From PSRF01 sp051000815 (GTDB lineage: Bacteria > Acidobacteriota > Blastocatellia > Pyrinomonadales > Pyrinomonadaceae), in the NCBI GenBank assembly GCA_051000815.1, contig JBPCNX010000098.1, positions 1 to 64,000 of the forward strand: DNA of 64,000 nt, in the 5' to 3' direction. Within the stretch, counting starts at the first letter, position 1; each line of letters begins with the position of its first letter. The position numbers and the translations under genes are program-made. Below the pieces are notes generated by a model. That model did no database searches. It was not told the DNA's origin and saw only the letters and a list, made by a program, of their open reading frames with translations. Shown piece by piece: positions 41,651-50,410 of this stretch.

Positions 41651-42367
41651 ATGATGCTCAGGATTGGAAAAAACCCCAAGGATCAGGATGAAAACGAACG
41701 TGCTAACGAGAAGCAGGACACTTCTGCTTACTCCACTCCCCGGACCTATTCCCCGGCCACAGGTACGGAAAACAAGTCAGCCGCGGATTTCGCACCCGTG
41801 CCCGCCAAAGCAATGACGGAGAGTGAGACGCTTGCCCGCGAAATCAAAGAAGGCACGCTGAGCGGTTTTGTCGGTGGCGGCACCGAGCTCACCGGCGAGG
41901 CTACGTTTAAAGCTATGCTGCGAGTTGATGGACATCTTTCCGGCAAGATCAGCTCGGGAAGTGGAACCCTGATTGTTGGTGCGAACGGTAAGGTCGATGC
42001 CAATATCGAGGTCGCGGTAGCAGTCATTCACGGCGCAGTCAACGGCGACATCATCGCTTCGCAACGTCTCGAACTCGGCCGTGCCGCCAAAGTAAATGGA
42101 AACATTCAAACACCCTCGCTGGTGATTGAACAGGGCGCTGTCTTCGAAGGCAATTGCAAGATGGCCAAGATGAGCGCTGCTGTCGGTGAAAAAGCGCGGG
42201 AAGAGAAGGCGCCGGAAGCGAGGCCCCTCGACACGACCGGCATCAAGCCCGCTGCCGTCACTGCGGGCGCGGCCACGACGGGCGTCACCGCCTCCAAGCC
42301 GAGCGATATTTCCGGTCTGGCGGCGAAGCCTGCGGAAGTCTCTCCGGCTTCAAAGATGGCCAACTAA
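41651..42367 (+). CDS. Bactofilin (polymer-forming cytoskeletal protein)
   Basis: 238 aa, GGAGG at 41642-41646, with two ATGs at 41651 and 41654. The central bactofilin domain is at about 70-170: EGTLSGFVGGGTELTGEATF, MLRVDGHLSGKISSGSGTLI, VGANGKVDANIEVAVAVIHG, AVNGDIIASQRLELGRAAKV and NGNIQTPSLVIEQGAVFEGN, a right-handed beta-helix of short turns. Disordered ends (about 1-65 and 180-238, rich in Ala, Thr, Pro) flank it as usual. Bactofilins polymerise without nucleotide and act in cell shape or envelope placement. A terminator follows. Confidence 0.95.
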   Translation: MMLRIGKNPKDQDENERANEKQDTSAYSTPRTYSPATGTENKSAADFAPVPAKAMTESETLAREIKEGTLSGFVGGGTELTGEATFKAMLRVDGHLSGKISSGSGTLIVGANGKVDANIEVAVAVIHGAVNGDIIASQRLELGRAAKVNGNIQTPSLVIEQGAVFEGNCKMAKMSAAVGEKAREEKAPEARPLDTTGIKPAAVTAGAATTGVTASKPSDISGLAAKPAEVSPASKMAN

Positions 42368-42393
42368 GCAGAACTAGTAATTCAGTAACAACG

Positions 42394-42430
42394 GCGCCTG
42401 ACTCGATGGAGTTGGGCGCTTTTGGTTTTT
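42394..42430 (+). terminator. Rho-independent terminator after bactofilin
   Basis: GCGCCTGACTC and GAGTTGGGCGC pair (9 of 11) across a GATG loop, followed by TTTTGGTTTTT. Confidence 0.75.
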
Positions 42431-42552
42431 GGGACTGAAAGCCGCTTGACACGAGCCCTCCGAGTCGTCGATACATAGATTGCAACTCCCCCTTAGAGCG
42501 CTCCAAAAAGAATCTTTCCGGGCTAAAGCTTGGGCTCAAAGCTGACCTTCGA

Positions 42553-44805
42553 ATGACGAGAACTTTGATATCCTTCTCAACCTTATCCATTTTTGGTTGT
42601 GGAAGGGCTATCTGCGTAGCGTTAGTTGCCTTCACATACCTCTCACCAGTCGTGGCTCAGAAGCCTGCAGCAGCCGCAGGACGCGGGGGCACATCAGCCA
42701 GCGTTTCCTCAAACGTGTTAATGCGCATTGTCCGCGCCGAGGACGAGCGGAGTTGGAATAACGACCTGATTGAACTGCTGGGAGATAGAGATCCCGCCAT
42801 TCGTAAGCGAGCAGCTCGGGCGGCGGGTCGGATTGGAGATGAGCTCGCGGTGTCGGCGCTAACTTCCTTGTTGCAAGGGGACAAAGACGACAACGTGCGA
42901 GCGATGGCCGCATTTGCCCTCGGCGAAATCGAATCCGCAAGTGCTACTGAGGCATTGACTGCACAACTGTCAAAACAGGACGGGTCAATGTTACGCGGAC
43001 GAATCGTCGAAGCTTTGGGTAAGATCGCGGCTGCCCTTCCACCCGCCAATGAAGAACAAAAAAAGCAACTTGGCAAAACGATTTTGGGAGTGCTCAGCTT
43101 TGAAGCTCAACGGCGTTCACGCCCGGACAATGAAGTAATTTTACTTGCATTAACCGCCACACTTCGTGCGCGTCCGGAGGGTGCCGGCAAAGTCATTGCC
43201 GAGTTTCTCTCTTACTCCGATCCGCGTGTTCGCTCCGACGCGGGAAACTCACTCGCGCGTTTGCGCGCGAAAGATGGCAACGAAGAGCTGCGCAAACTGT
43301 TGACGAGCGATCCTGATGCAAGTGTTCGGGCGAACGCGGCGAGAGTGCTGGGGGCGACTGAAGACAAAGCTGCGTTCGATGGCTTACTCGATCGTGCGCT
43401 GAAGGATCCGGATTCACGCGTTCGTGTGAGTGCCATTAGATCTCTGGCGGCTCTCAAAGATGCTCGCGCTGCCGAACCACTAATGAAGGGTAAGGTTAAA
43501 TCTGTACCGCAGCGGCAAGGAAAGGGCTCATCCGGCGATGCTGAACTTCTAGAGATTGCTACCACAATTGGAAGACTGCTCGCGGGTGCTGAGAACGAGG
43601 AAGCACTAAACTGGCTAAAACAAACTCGCTTCCGTCTTGGACACGCTCCAGAGTTGGACATCGCCCAGGTTCGCGTCGACCCTAATTCTTATCTGCGAGA
43701 ACTGGGCACGGGAGCGGCTGGGCAGAGGAAGGTCCAGGAAACTATCTTGCTTGATTGGAAAGCGGCTTCCAGCCTCGCGCAAGGTTTGGGTGAGATTGCT
43801 GCTCTTCCGGATTCTACAAAAGACAGAGCTTCGCTCGCAGCGCAGGCTCAGAATCTGTTGCGAGCAATGCTTGACTATAGTAACTCAGGAATAAAGATCA
43901 ACACTTTGGTTGCCGTTCATTCTGAGTATGCGATTCCTGATGTGCTGCGCGCGTATGCGGCCTTCAAGCCAAAGGATCTTGATGAAGTTTTTCGCCAGCA
44001 CCTTAAGGAGTCCGATGTTGTTGTCCGCACAACTGCAGCCGAATTGTTAGGTGAACTTCCTCTCGATGCCACAAATATCCAGGCACTGGAGTCGGCTCTG
44101 AAAGTGGCGATGAGACATAAAGACTCAAACGACGCGGCCCTGGCGATTATCGATGCTCTGGCCAAACAAAAGAACCGAAACGCGAATGAGGCGATAAAGG
44201 CCGCGCTTGCGTCCTCGGATTATTTAACTCGTCGCAAGGCGGTTGAGTCGTTAAAGGCAACTGGCGGCGGAGACTTCACTGCGCGGCTCGGTCCTGTGCG
44301 AACGCGAAACACGCCGGCCGACTACGCACGCGCCATTTCTCGAATAGGCAAGCGTGTGCTGGCAGTAGTCTCTACGAGCAAAGGTTCATTTACGATCGAA
44401 TTCCTTCCCGATGAAGCCCCGCTGAACGTTGATAATTTCGTGCAACTGGCAAAGCGCCGCTACTTCACTGGCATCGTCTTTCATCGTGTAGTACCAAACT
44501 TCGTGGTGCAGGGCGGCGACCCGCGAGGGGACGGCAACGGCGGGCCGGGTTACCAGATCCGTTGCGAGATAAACGAAGTGCCATACGACCGCGGGGCAGT
44601 GGGCATGGCTTTGTCAGGCAAAGATACGGGCGGTTCCCAATGGTTTGTTACGCATGCACCGCAGCCGCACCTCGATGGCGGCTACACCGTGTTTGGTAAA
44701 GTTATAGCCGGCATGGACGTCGTTGATAACATCGCCAGGGGCGATCTGATTCGTTCAATCACGGTAAGAGAAAGCACCAGCCGGGGCCCGAGCCGGCGCC
44801 GGTAG
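42553..44805 (+). CDS. Exported HEAT-repeat protein fused to a cyclophilin
   Basis: 750 aa with signal peptide (CVALVAFTYLSPVVA, about 21-35). Residues about 60-590 hold ten or more HEAT-like repeats: DLIELLGDRDPAIRKRAARA, AGRIGDELAVSALTSLLQGD, DNVRAMAAFALGEI and DPDASVRANAARVLGA. The C-terminal part (about 595-740) is a cyclophilin peptidyl-prolyl isomerase: FTIEFLPDEAPLNVDNFVQL, YFTGIVFHRVVPNFVVQGGD (catalytic Arg), SQWFVTHAPQPHLDGGYTVF. It is probably a periplasmic foldase with a large client-binding solenoid. This domain combination is uncommon outside acidobacteria and relatives. Confidence 0.93.
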   Translation: MTRTLISFSTLSIFGCGRAICVALVAFTYLSPVVAQKPAAAAGRGGTSASVSSNVLMRIVRAEDERSWNNDLIELLGDRDPAIRKRAARAAGRIGDELAVSALTSLLQGDKDDNVRAMAAFALGEIESASATEALTAQLSKQDGSMLRGRIVEALGKIAAALPPANEEQKKQLGKTILGVLSFEAQRRSRPDNEVILLALTATLRARPEGAGKVIAEFLSYSDPRVRSDAGNSLARLRAKDGNEELRKLLTSDPDASVRANAARVLGATEDKAAFDGLLDRALKDPDSRVRVSAIRSLAALKDARAAEPLMKGKVKSVPQRQGKGSSGDAELLEIATTIGRLLAGAENEEALNWLKQTRFRLGHAPELDIAQVRVDPNSYLRELGTGAAGQRKVQETILLDWKAASSLAQGLGEIAALPDSTKDRASLAAQAQNLLRAMLDYSNSGIKINTLVAVHSEYAIPDVLRAYAAFKPKDLDEVFRQHLKESDVVVRTTAAELLGELPLDATNIQALESALKVAMRHKDSNDAALAIIDALAKQKNRNANEAIKAALASSDYLTRRKAVESLKATGGGDFTARLGPVRTRNTPADYARAISRIGKRVLAVVSTSKGSFTIEFLPDEAPLNVDNFVQLAKRRYFTGIVFHRVVPNFVVQGGDPRGDGNGGPGYQIRCEINEVPYDRGAVGMALSGKDTGGSQWFVTHAPQPHLDGGYTVFGKVIAGMDVVDNIARGDLIRSITVRESTSRGPSRRR

Positions 44806-44847
44806 CTTTTTGTAGCCAAGTCCAGAGCAACATTTGTGACCAAACAG

Positions 44848-44915
44848 CGATCCACGAAATCATGCCAGCTAACACGACATCTTCTTCGTGTCGTTTCGAG
44901 CAATGTCGTGGATCG
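44848..44915. other. Nested stem-loop ahead of the M1-like gene
   Basis: CGATCCACGA (44848-44857) pairs with TCGTGGATCG (44906-44915). Inside, ACACGA and TCGTGT (44872-44891) form a smaller hairpin. It lies between the cyclophilin stop and the chosen start 44926 and argues that this DNA is leader, not coding. Confidence 0.65.
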
Positions 44916-44925
44916 TACCCTTTGC

Positions 44926-46692
44926 ATGAAGGTCTTTTGCCTTTGCATCACGATGGCGTTCCCGTCGCTTGCCGTTGCGACACGAGCGCGACCGCGTCAA
45001 GCTCCGGTGCCCGAGCGCAGTCGCTACGAGATCACATTAACGCTCGACTTCGATGCGCGCTCTTACGTTGGTTCAGAGCGAGTGCGCTGGATCAATCGTG
45101 GTGAGCGCTCAACCTCGGCGCTGTATTTTCATCTTTACTCCAACACGCGCTCCGAAGGTCAACCGACTGCCCTTGCGCCCACCTCCACCAGGCCAATTGC
45201 AGCAGAGGCTGATGAGCCGCGTCTGGAAGTCACGAACGTTCGCTCGGGCGCAAATGACGCGCCGCTGGCTGTTACTTTTGAAGATCAGCGCGCTACGATG
45301 CGAATTAATCTTCGCGAGCCGGTGGCCCCAGGCGAATCCATTGAGGTGGTTCTGGACTTTAAAGGCAGCGTTCCGGAAATTGATCCTGAAGAATCCGGCA
45401 TCACTACTCACGTCATCAAACAGGTCAGCTCCGCACTGAGAGATGAGCGCGAGACAAGACGAGCGCGTGATGTGAACTTTCGTTGCCGTGGCGTCATCTT
45501 GCTGGGCACAGCCTATCCGGTGTTGGCAGTGCACGACGGCGACGAATGGCGACGCCGCCTCGAACCAAGCGTTGGTGACATGGTTTTCAATGAGTCAGCG
45601 GACTATGAAGTCACTATCACGACGGCGCCGGGCGTTACGGTTTATGCCTCAGGAATTGAACGCGAAAACAAAGACCAAAGCAAAAATACGAAGGCTTTTG
45701 CCGGTGCTGCGTTACGAGATTTCGCGATTGTCGCTGGCCGTGGTTTGCGTTCCGAAGAAACCGTTGTTGGTCAAACCACATTGCGATCCGTATTTTTGGC
45801 GGAACACGAGCGAGTCGGCAGACACGTCTTGACCGTTGGCGCGAATGCTTTACGCGTTTTCACCTCCCGCTTTGGTCCGCTTCCGTATCAGACCATCAAC
45901 ATCGCCGAAGCGCCACTTGTTGCCGGACTGGGCAGCACGGAATTCTCCGGCCTGACTGTAATTGCGAGCGCCTTTTATGTGGACTTCGATTCTCCAGCGA
46001 TGCGTAATCTGCCGGAGATCATTCGCGAACAGCGACCTGCCGTGGAACAGAGTTTGGAATGGACCGTAGCTCACTTGCTGGCTCATCAATGGTGGGGGGT
46101 GGCGGTTGGAAATGACCCGGCGCGCGAACCGGTGCTTGATGAAGCCCTGGCTGGCTGGTCAGCTCTCCTTTATTACAAGGAAGTTCGCGGTGAGCAACAG
46201 GCCGCAATGGTGCTCGAGGATCAACTCCTCGGAGTTTACCGGCTCTATCGAACTTTTGGCGGCGAAGACATGGTCGCAAATCGAGCCGCGCGCGACTATC
46301 GCAATTCTTTTCAGTACACAGCGATCGTTGCGACCAAGGGCGCGATGATGTTTGTTGTGTTGCAGCGTCTGCTGGGCGATGAGAAGTTCTTTGCTGCCTT
46401 GAAGGGCTACTACCGTGCAAATCTGTTTGAGATTGCGCAGCTGGAGGATCTCCGGGGAGCTGTGATTGCGGAGAGCCCCATCGAACAAAGAAGAACAGTT
46501 GCACGTACCTTCAATCGCTGGCTGGAAAGCAAGCGAGGCGATGAAGACATTGCCAGGCCCGATCAGGAACTGGCGACTTCGCTGGGAATTCCCGCGAAGA
46601 CAAACCAGCAGAAGAAAGGGGACCGTACGGCGCTGACCGCCTTTGCGCGGCTGGGCAAGTTTTTCTGGCAGCAAATGACCCGGATACGCTAA
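44926..46692 (+). CDS. M1-family aminopeptidase-like protein without catalytic Glu
   Basis: 588 aa from ATG 44926, which gives a clean signal peptide (MKVFCLCITMAFPSLAVAT). GTG 44836 would place a hairpin region in the gene. The N-terminal beta domain is YEITLTLDFDARSYVGSERV, and the thermolysin-like domain begins around 300. The zinc motif, normally HExxH, reads HLLAHQWW (His383, Leu384, His387). The third ligand Glu406 is kept (LDEALAGWSALLYY). The exopeptidase GAMEN-like loop is GLGSTEFSGL. Zinc could still bind, but the general base is missing, so this is likely a pseudo-enzyme with a binding or scaffold role. Confidence 0.85.
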   Translation: MKVFCLCITMAFPSLAVATRARPRQAPVPERSRYEITLTLDFDARSYVGSERVRWINRGERSTSALYFHLYSNTRSEGQPTALAPTSTRPIAAEADEPRLEVTNVRSGANDAPLAVTFEDQRATMRINLREPVAPGESIEVVLDFKGSVPEIDPEESGITTHVIKQVSSALRDERETRRARDVNFRCRGVILLGTAYPVLAVHDGDEWRRRLEPSVGDMVFNESADYEVTITTAPGVTVYASGIERENKDQSKNTKAFAGAALRDFAIVAGRGLRSEETVVGQTTLRSVFLAEHERVGRHVLTVGANALRVFTSRFGPLPYQTINIAEAPLVAGLGSTEFSGLTVIASAFYVDFDSPAMRNLPEIIREQRPAVEQSLEWTVAHLLAHQWWGVAVGNDPAREPVLDEALAGWSALLYYKEVRGEQQAAMVLEDQLLGVYRLYRTFGGEDMVANRAARDYRNSFQYTAIVATKGAMMFVVLQRLLGDEKFFAALKGYYRANLFEIAQLEDLRGAVIAESPIEQRRTVARTFNRWLESKRGDEDIARPDQELATSLGIPAKTNQQKKGDRTALTAFARLGKFFWQQMTRIR

Positions 46693-46815
46693 GGAGTTTC
46701 TGGGGCAAATTGGCGAATAAATACAGATTCGACCAACCAGGACGATTTGGCACAGCGTTTATCCGCGGCCGAAGTTTTTCAAACTCGGGCAAGGGGACTA
46801 AAGACTGGTAATACT

Positions 46816-47361
46816 ATGAGAGCTTACAAAGAAGAAGAAGTCAGACTGGCAAAGACGCAATCGGGGAAACTCAATCGCCCGGTCGAAATTGAAGAGAGCC
46901 TTGATCGCCTGAGTTGGCTGCTGGACGATCTTTTTCGCATTCCCGGCCTGGGTTGGCGCGTGGGGCTTGACGCTTTAGTAGGACTGATTCCCGGCGTCGG
47001 TGACACAGCAACAACAGTTGCCTCTCTTTACGTCCTCGGCTCAGCTGTCCGGTATCGCGTTCCCAAAGTAACGCTCCTGCGCATGGGACTGAATCTCGGA
47101 ATTGATTACGCGCTGGGATCTCTGCCGTTGGTTGGAGATGTCTTTGATGCGTGGTGGAAGTCCAATCAAAAGAACGTTGCCCTCCTGCGCGAGCGGGCAA
47201 CAGTCTCTGCGAATGAGGCGCGTCAGGGAAGGATCAGCGACTGGCTATTTGTCGGTTTTATTATGATCTTGCTCGTGGCACTCGCCGCGGGCGCCGCGCT
47301 GATTAGCATTTACCTCCTGGCAACACTGGCGAGAAGTCTTGCTAGTGTCCTAGGAAGCTGA
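46816..47361 (+). CDS. DUF4112 membrane protein
   Basis: 181 aa from ATG 46816 (MRAYKEEEVRLAKTQSGKLN). A longer frame from 46747 has no better site. DUF4112 core at about 40-125: WLLDDLFRIPGLGWRVGLDA, LVGLIPGVGDTATTVASLYV and GSLPLVGDVFDAWWKSNQKN, with the repeated PxVGD motif. A C-terminal membrane helix (LFVGFIMILLVALAAGAALI) follows. The family is widespread and of unknown function. Its 3' end overlaps the convergent thiol-redox gene by 12 nt. Confidence 0.92.
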   Translation: MRAYKEEEVRLAKTQSGKLNRPVEIEESLDRLSWLLDDLFRIPGLGWRVGLDALVGLIPGVGDTATTVASLYVLGSAVRYRVPKVTLLRMGLNLGIDYALGSLPLVGDVFDAWWKSNQKNVALLRERATVSANEARQGRISDWLFVGFIMILLVALAAGAALISIYLLATLARSLASVLGS

Positions 47362-47853
47362 GGCGACCGTCTGCGGCACCACTGCGGTTGCATTCATGGG
47401 ACGCAGAATGCGCTCGAGGGTTGCTTTCAAAAGATCCAGACCTCGTTCACCGGCAGCAAAACTCCGAAGTTTTCCCTCAGCATCGAAAAGGTAATAGGCG
47501 GGAACGTAACCCTGATCGTTTTGAAACGCATCGCGTAGTTTGTGCTCATTATCTACCGCGCAGGGTTCAATAATCTTATAAGCGGCAACTGCGTCCCGCA
47601 CCGCTTCCACATCAGTGTCCGCTTCGTAGCGCGGCATGTGCACTGCGATCACTCGTAATCCCCGCTCGCGATGTTCGTCCCGCCACTCAGCTATCCGCGG
47701 CAGATTCTCTTTGCAGATCCCACAGCTGACTGACCAAAAATGAACGAAGGTGGGTTTACCTCTGGATTCTTCTTCGGCGTTTGCCTGGGTTGTGCCAAGC
47801 CACTCCGTAGCCCCATTTAGTCGGGGCATCTCGGTCCCGATTCTCATTGGCAT
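47350..47853 (-). CDS. Cytoplasmic thioredoxin-like (TlpA/redoxin) protein
   Basis: 167 aa from ATG 47853 (MPMRIGTEMPRLNGATEWLG), with GGAG upstream. The longer frame begins inside the repeat. Thioredoxin fold with CxxC in FVHFWSVSCGICKENLPRIA (about residues 47-50), RVIAVHMPRYEADTDV and the cis-Pro segment GYVPAYYLFDAEGKLRSF. No signal peptide, so the protein is probably cytoplasmic, unlike classical TlpA. It is the third gene of a perR-peroxiredoxin-redoxin row and may recycle the peroxiredoxin upstream, which is an inference from order only. Confidence 0.88.
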   Translation of the reverse strand: MPMRIGTEMPRLNGATEWLGTTQANAEEESRGKPTFVHFWSVSCGICKENLPRIAEWRDEHRERGLRVIAVHMPRYEADTDVEAVRDAVAAYKIIEPCAVDNEHKLRDAFQNDQGYVPAYYLFDAEGKLRSFAAGERGLDLLKATLERILRPMNATAVVPQTVASAS

Positions 47854-47871
47854 AATGAACTCCGTAATAGG

Positions 47872-47960
47872 AAAAGTGACAAGTAACAGGTGACAAGGAA
47901 TAGGAGCAGCAATAACCAATTCTGCTGCTTACCTATCACCCATCACCCGTCACCGCTTTT
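47872..47960. repeat. Word-type inverted repeat, GGTGACA/GGTGATGGGTGAT words
   Basis: The left arm (about 47872-47898) has AAGTGACAAGTAACAGGTGA. The right arm (about 47930-47960) has CACCCATCACCCGTCACC. An inner hairpin AGCAGCA / TGCTGCT sits between. It lies between two co-directional genes of the redox operon. Confidence 0.75.
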
Positions 47961-48525
47961 AAGCGTTGAGTGTCTTCTGGCCAGGTTTCCATTCGGCCTG
48001 GCAGAGTCCACCCGTTTGCAGTGCCTGGATCACGCGGAGGGTTTCTTCGGCTGAGCGGCCGATGTTCAGATCGTGCACAACCTTGTAGCGCAGAATCCCC
48101 TCCGGATCGATTACAAAAAGACCACGCAAGGCGATGCCGCGGTTCTCAATCAAGACACCGTAGTCGCGCGCCACCTCTTTCGTGGCATCTGCAGCCAACG
48201 GGTACTTGAGACCTTCGACTCCGCCCTTATCGCGAGGCGTATTGATCCACGCGCGATGCGAGAAAGCAGAATCGGTTGAAACACCAATGATGTCGGAGCC
48301 AATCCCCTGAAAGTCGTCGTAGCGATCGCTGAACGCAGTCAGTTCCGTAGGACAGACAAACGTAAAGTCGAGCGGATAGAAAAGGAGTACGAGCCATCGG
48401 CCTTTGTAATCGGCCAGCTTAACGTTCTCGTTCAACTTCTCCAGGTTTTTCGTCGAGGCCATATCGAAATCCGGCGCCGGCTGGCCCACCATCGCCTTCT
48501 CAATTGCTACTGCTGTTGCTGTCAT
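47959..48525 (-). CDS. Typical 2-Cys peroxiredoxin (AhpC/Prx)
   Basis: 188 aa. The peroxidatic Cys58 sits in PLDFTFVCPTELTAFSDRYD, and the resolving Cys175 in LQTGGLCQAEWKPGQ. SHRAWINTPR, LKYPLAADATKEVARDYGVL and RGLFVIDPEGILRY are standard for the Prx1/AhpC group. It reduces hydrogen peroxide and organic peroxides with an external thiol donor. It follows the PerR-type regulator by 68 nt on the same strand. No AhpF is in the window. The redoxin gene downstream may supply electrons. Confidence 0.95.
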   Translation of the reverse strand: MTATAVAIEKAMVGQPAPDFDMASTKNLEKLNENVKLADYKGRWLVLLFYPLDFTFVCPTELTAFSDRYDDFQGIGSDIIGVSTDSAFSHRAWINTPRDKGGVEGLKYPLAADATKEVARDYGVLIENRGIALRGLFVIDPEGILRYKVVHDLNIGRSAEETLRVIQALQTGGLCQAEWKPGQKTLNA

Positions 48526-48579
48526 GCATCCTCCATTGGTTTTGATTAAAGATTATTCCTGGCTGTCGCCTCTCACGAA

Positions 48580-48594
48580 ACGACAGCTTGTCGT
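48580..48594. terminator. ACGACA-GCT-TGTCGT hairpin at the end of perR
   Basis: A perfect 6-bp stem that overlaps the regulator's stop codon and lies upstream of the peroxiredoxin gene. No T run, so it may only be an mRNA-processing hairpin. Confidence 0.4.
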
Positions 48595-49019
48595 TAAGTA
48601 TTCTCCTGTTTGGCTTCAAGGCAATCCGGGCAGACGCCTCTAAGGGTCAGATGAACTGATTCGGGCTGAAAGCGAGACCTACGCGCAGCTTCGCTCATCA
48701 GTTCGGCTGCTTCCCTCAGATCGAAATCCACCAACTTTCCGCAGTCGGTACAAATGGCGTGATCGTGACGCTCCGTAATTCCATCGTAACGGCTGGCGCC
48801 GTCACCAAAGCTAATCTCACGCACCAATCCCGCCTGGCGTAAGTAACGAAGCGAGTTGTAAACGGTGGCGTAGCTGATGGCCGGAAGGTGTCTTCGAGCG
48901 CCTTCAAAAACGTCGCTGGCGGTTGGGTGATCCTCACGCTCGCGCACCGCCCGCAATACCGCCTCCCGCTGCGGCGTCAGGCGCTTCGCCTCCCCTTTTG
49001 TTTCTGAAATTTGAGCCAT
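48594..49019 (-). CDS. perR: Fur-family regulator, PerR-like
   Basis: 141 aa. N-terminal winged helix: RLTPQREAVLRAVREREDHP, TASDVFEGARRHLPAISYAT, VYNSLRYLRQAGLVREISFG. The metal-sensing region has HDHAICTDCGKLVDF, and two CxxC pairs (CTDC, CPDC) for structural zinc are visible. PerR-type sensors use His and Asp residues oxidised by peroxide. The peroxiredoxin neighbour and the upstream box support PerR over Fur or Zur. Autoregulation is likely through the box at 49029-49043. Confidence 0.85.
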   Translation of the reverse strand: MAQISETKGEAKRLTPQREAVLRAVREREDHPTASDVFEGARRHLPAISYATVYNSLRYLRQAGLVREISFGDGASRYDGITERHDHAICTDCGKLVDFDLREAAELMSEAARRSRFQPESVHLTLRGVCPDCLEAKQENT

Positions 49020-49028
49020 GAAGTAGAG

Positions 49029-49043
49029 TTATACTAATTCTAA
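49029..49043 (-). promoter_or_regulatory. Putative PerR box TTAGAATTAGTATAA
   Basis: On the minus strand the site reads TTAGAATTAGTATAA, 12 of 14 defined positions of the TTATAATnATTATAA PerR consensus. It lies 10 nt upstream of the start codon of the regulator. Confidence 0.78.
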
Positions 49044-49155
49044 GACAAACAGTTGTCAAACTCTGCGGCAGTTTTGGGTGAAAGAGCGTTGGAAACCGGC
49101 TAGATATCCGGCAGGGGGCGCGATGAATCAGGCTCATCGCAGCGTCAACGGCATT

Positions 49156-50235
49156 TCAGGAGGGTGAAGGCAGACGGTTATGGGCGGCGTAGTCGACGAT
49201 GCTATGGACGTAGCTGGGGAATTGAGGACAACTTATCCCGTGGGACGCAAGCAGCTCACTCGACTCATCACTGTCATAAGTCTGGTTCAGGAAGAAGTAG
49301 GGAACGGCGGAATGAGGAAGGCCTGTCAGTGGCGGAGATAACGGCAGCATAAGTGAGAACTGAACCAATGGGGCGGGGCAGGTTATGCGAGAACCGCTGC
49401 CGGTAAGTTCGCGGGCGATGGCATTGAAGAGTTCGAACGTAGAAAGCGGAGCGGGATCCGCCAGCTGCAACGTCTTACCAATGGCGCGCGTGTCCTGTGC
49501 GAGCGCTGCCAGAGCTTCAACGACAAAGTCAACCGGTACCAGGTTCAAACTCACCTCGCGGTTGCCGATGTTGAAGAATGAAAGGAAGTGGGGCCACTTC
49601 AGCAGATAGCGAATCAGGTAATAGATGCCGTCAAATTTCGCGGTTTCACCCGTTCGGGAATCGCCGCAGACGACGGAGGGACGATGAATGGTCACCGGCA
49701 GGCTGGCCTTCAGGGAGTCGACTTCAATTTCGGCAAGATACTTGGTCTCTTCGTAGTGATTGCGAAAGCCGGCATCGTGTTCTAATTCGTTTTCGAGAAT
49801 TCGGCCGCGACGCTTTCCGGCAACATAACATGTTGACACGTAGTGATAGTGACGCAAGTTTGGAAAAGACCGAGCAAGCTCGTTTACGTAACGCGTGCCC
49901 GTAACATTCACGCTCATGGCCAACTTGCGCGGCACCGCCAGATCGTAGGCTGCCGCCAGATGAAAGATCAGCGTAGACTCGGCCCGGGCCATTTCCAAAT
50001 CGCGCTCAGTAAGACCGAGGTCATTCCGGCTGATGTCGCCTTCGAGAATGCGAAAGTCTCCGAGAGATCTGCCTTCAGAACGGGCAAGCTGCTCCAGTTC
50101 TTCTCGCGCCCGGCGCGCAAGAGCAGGCTGAACGAGGAGCAGGAATCGTCCACCTTCCTTTGCCAACCTTCTAACCAGGCGACCAGCGATGAAGCCGGGA
50201 AATCCGGTAACAAATGCAGTCTCTCCAAAACCCAT
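49156..50235 (-). CDS. NAD(P)-dependent SDR, thioester-reductase-like (NAD_binding_4)
   Basis: 359 aa. Rossmann start TAFVTGFPGFIAGRLVRRLA, ILEGDISRNDLGLTERDLEM, LIFHLAAAYDLAVPRKLAMS, VNVTGTRYVNEL, YVSTCYVAGKRRGRILENEL and the catalytic FRNHYEETKYLAE (YxxxK). The VTIHRPSVVCGDSRTGETAK segment matches the male-sterility/thioester-reductase subgroup that reduces acyl-thioesters to aldehydes or alcohols. A carrier-bound substrate is possible but unknown. The gene diverges from the 5'-nucleotidase gene. Confidence 0.88.
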   Translation of the reverse strand: MGFGETAFVTGFPGFIAGRLVRRLAKEGGRFLLLVQPALARRAREELEQLARSEGRSLGDFRILEGDISRNDLGLTERDLEMARAESTLIFHLAAAYDLAVPRKLAMSVNVTGTRYVNELARSFPNLRHYHYVSTCYVAGKRRGRILENELEHDAGFRNHYEETKYLAEIEVDSLKASLPVTIHRPSVVCGDSRTGETAKFDGIYYLIRYLLKWPHFLSFFNIGNREVSLNLVPVDFVVEALAALAQDTRAIGKTLQLADPAPLSTFELFNAIARELTGSGSRITCPAPLVQFSLMLPLSPPLTGLPHSAVPYFFLNQTYDSDESSELLASHGISCPQFPSYVHSIVDYAAHNRLPSPS

Positions 50236-50410
50236 AAACCAAACTCAGTTCTTGCCGCAACATCTTCGTCAGTTTTACCTAGCGAGTATAATTCACGCTC
50301 ACAATGACAACATAACCGTCTATTCCAATCAGCGTCTTCTCCTGTCAGACGAGGTTGGAGTTTCGTCCGGAACCTGCTTTGGGAGATCTGAACTCATCAG
50401 CGAGGAAAGA

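Noticed and set aside
44836..44925. GTG start giving a longer M1-like protein
   Set aside because: The extra 30 residues cover a nested stem-loop and precede a clean signal peptide starting at 44926.
48526..48570. Second PerR box before the peroxiredoxin gene
   Set aside because: The best match near 48550 fits only about 8 of 14 defined positions, close to what AT-rich DNA gives by chance.
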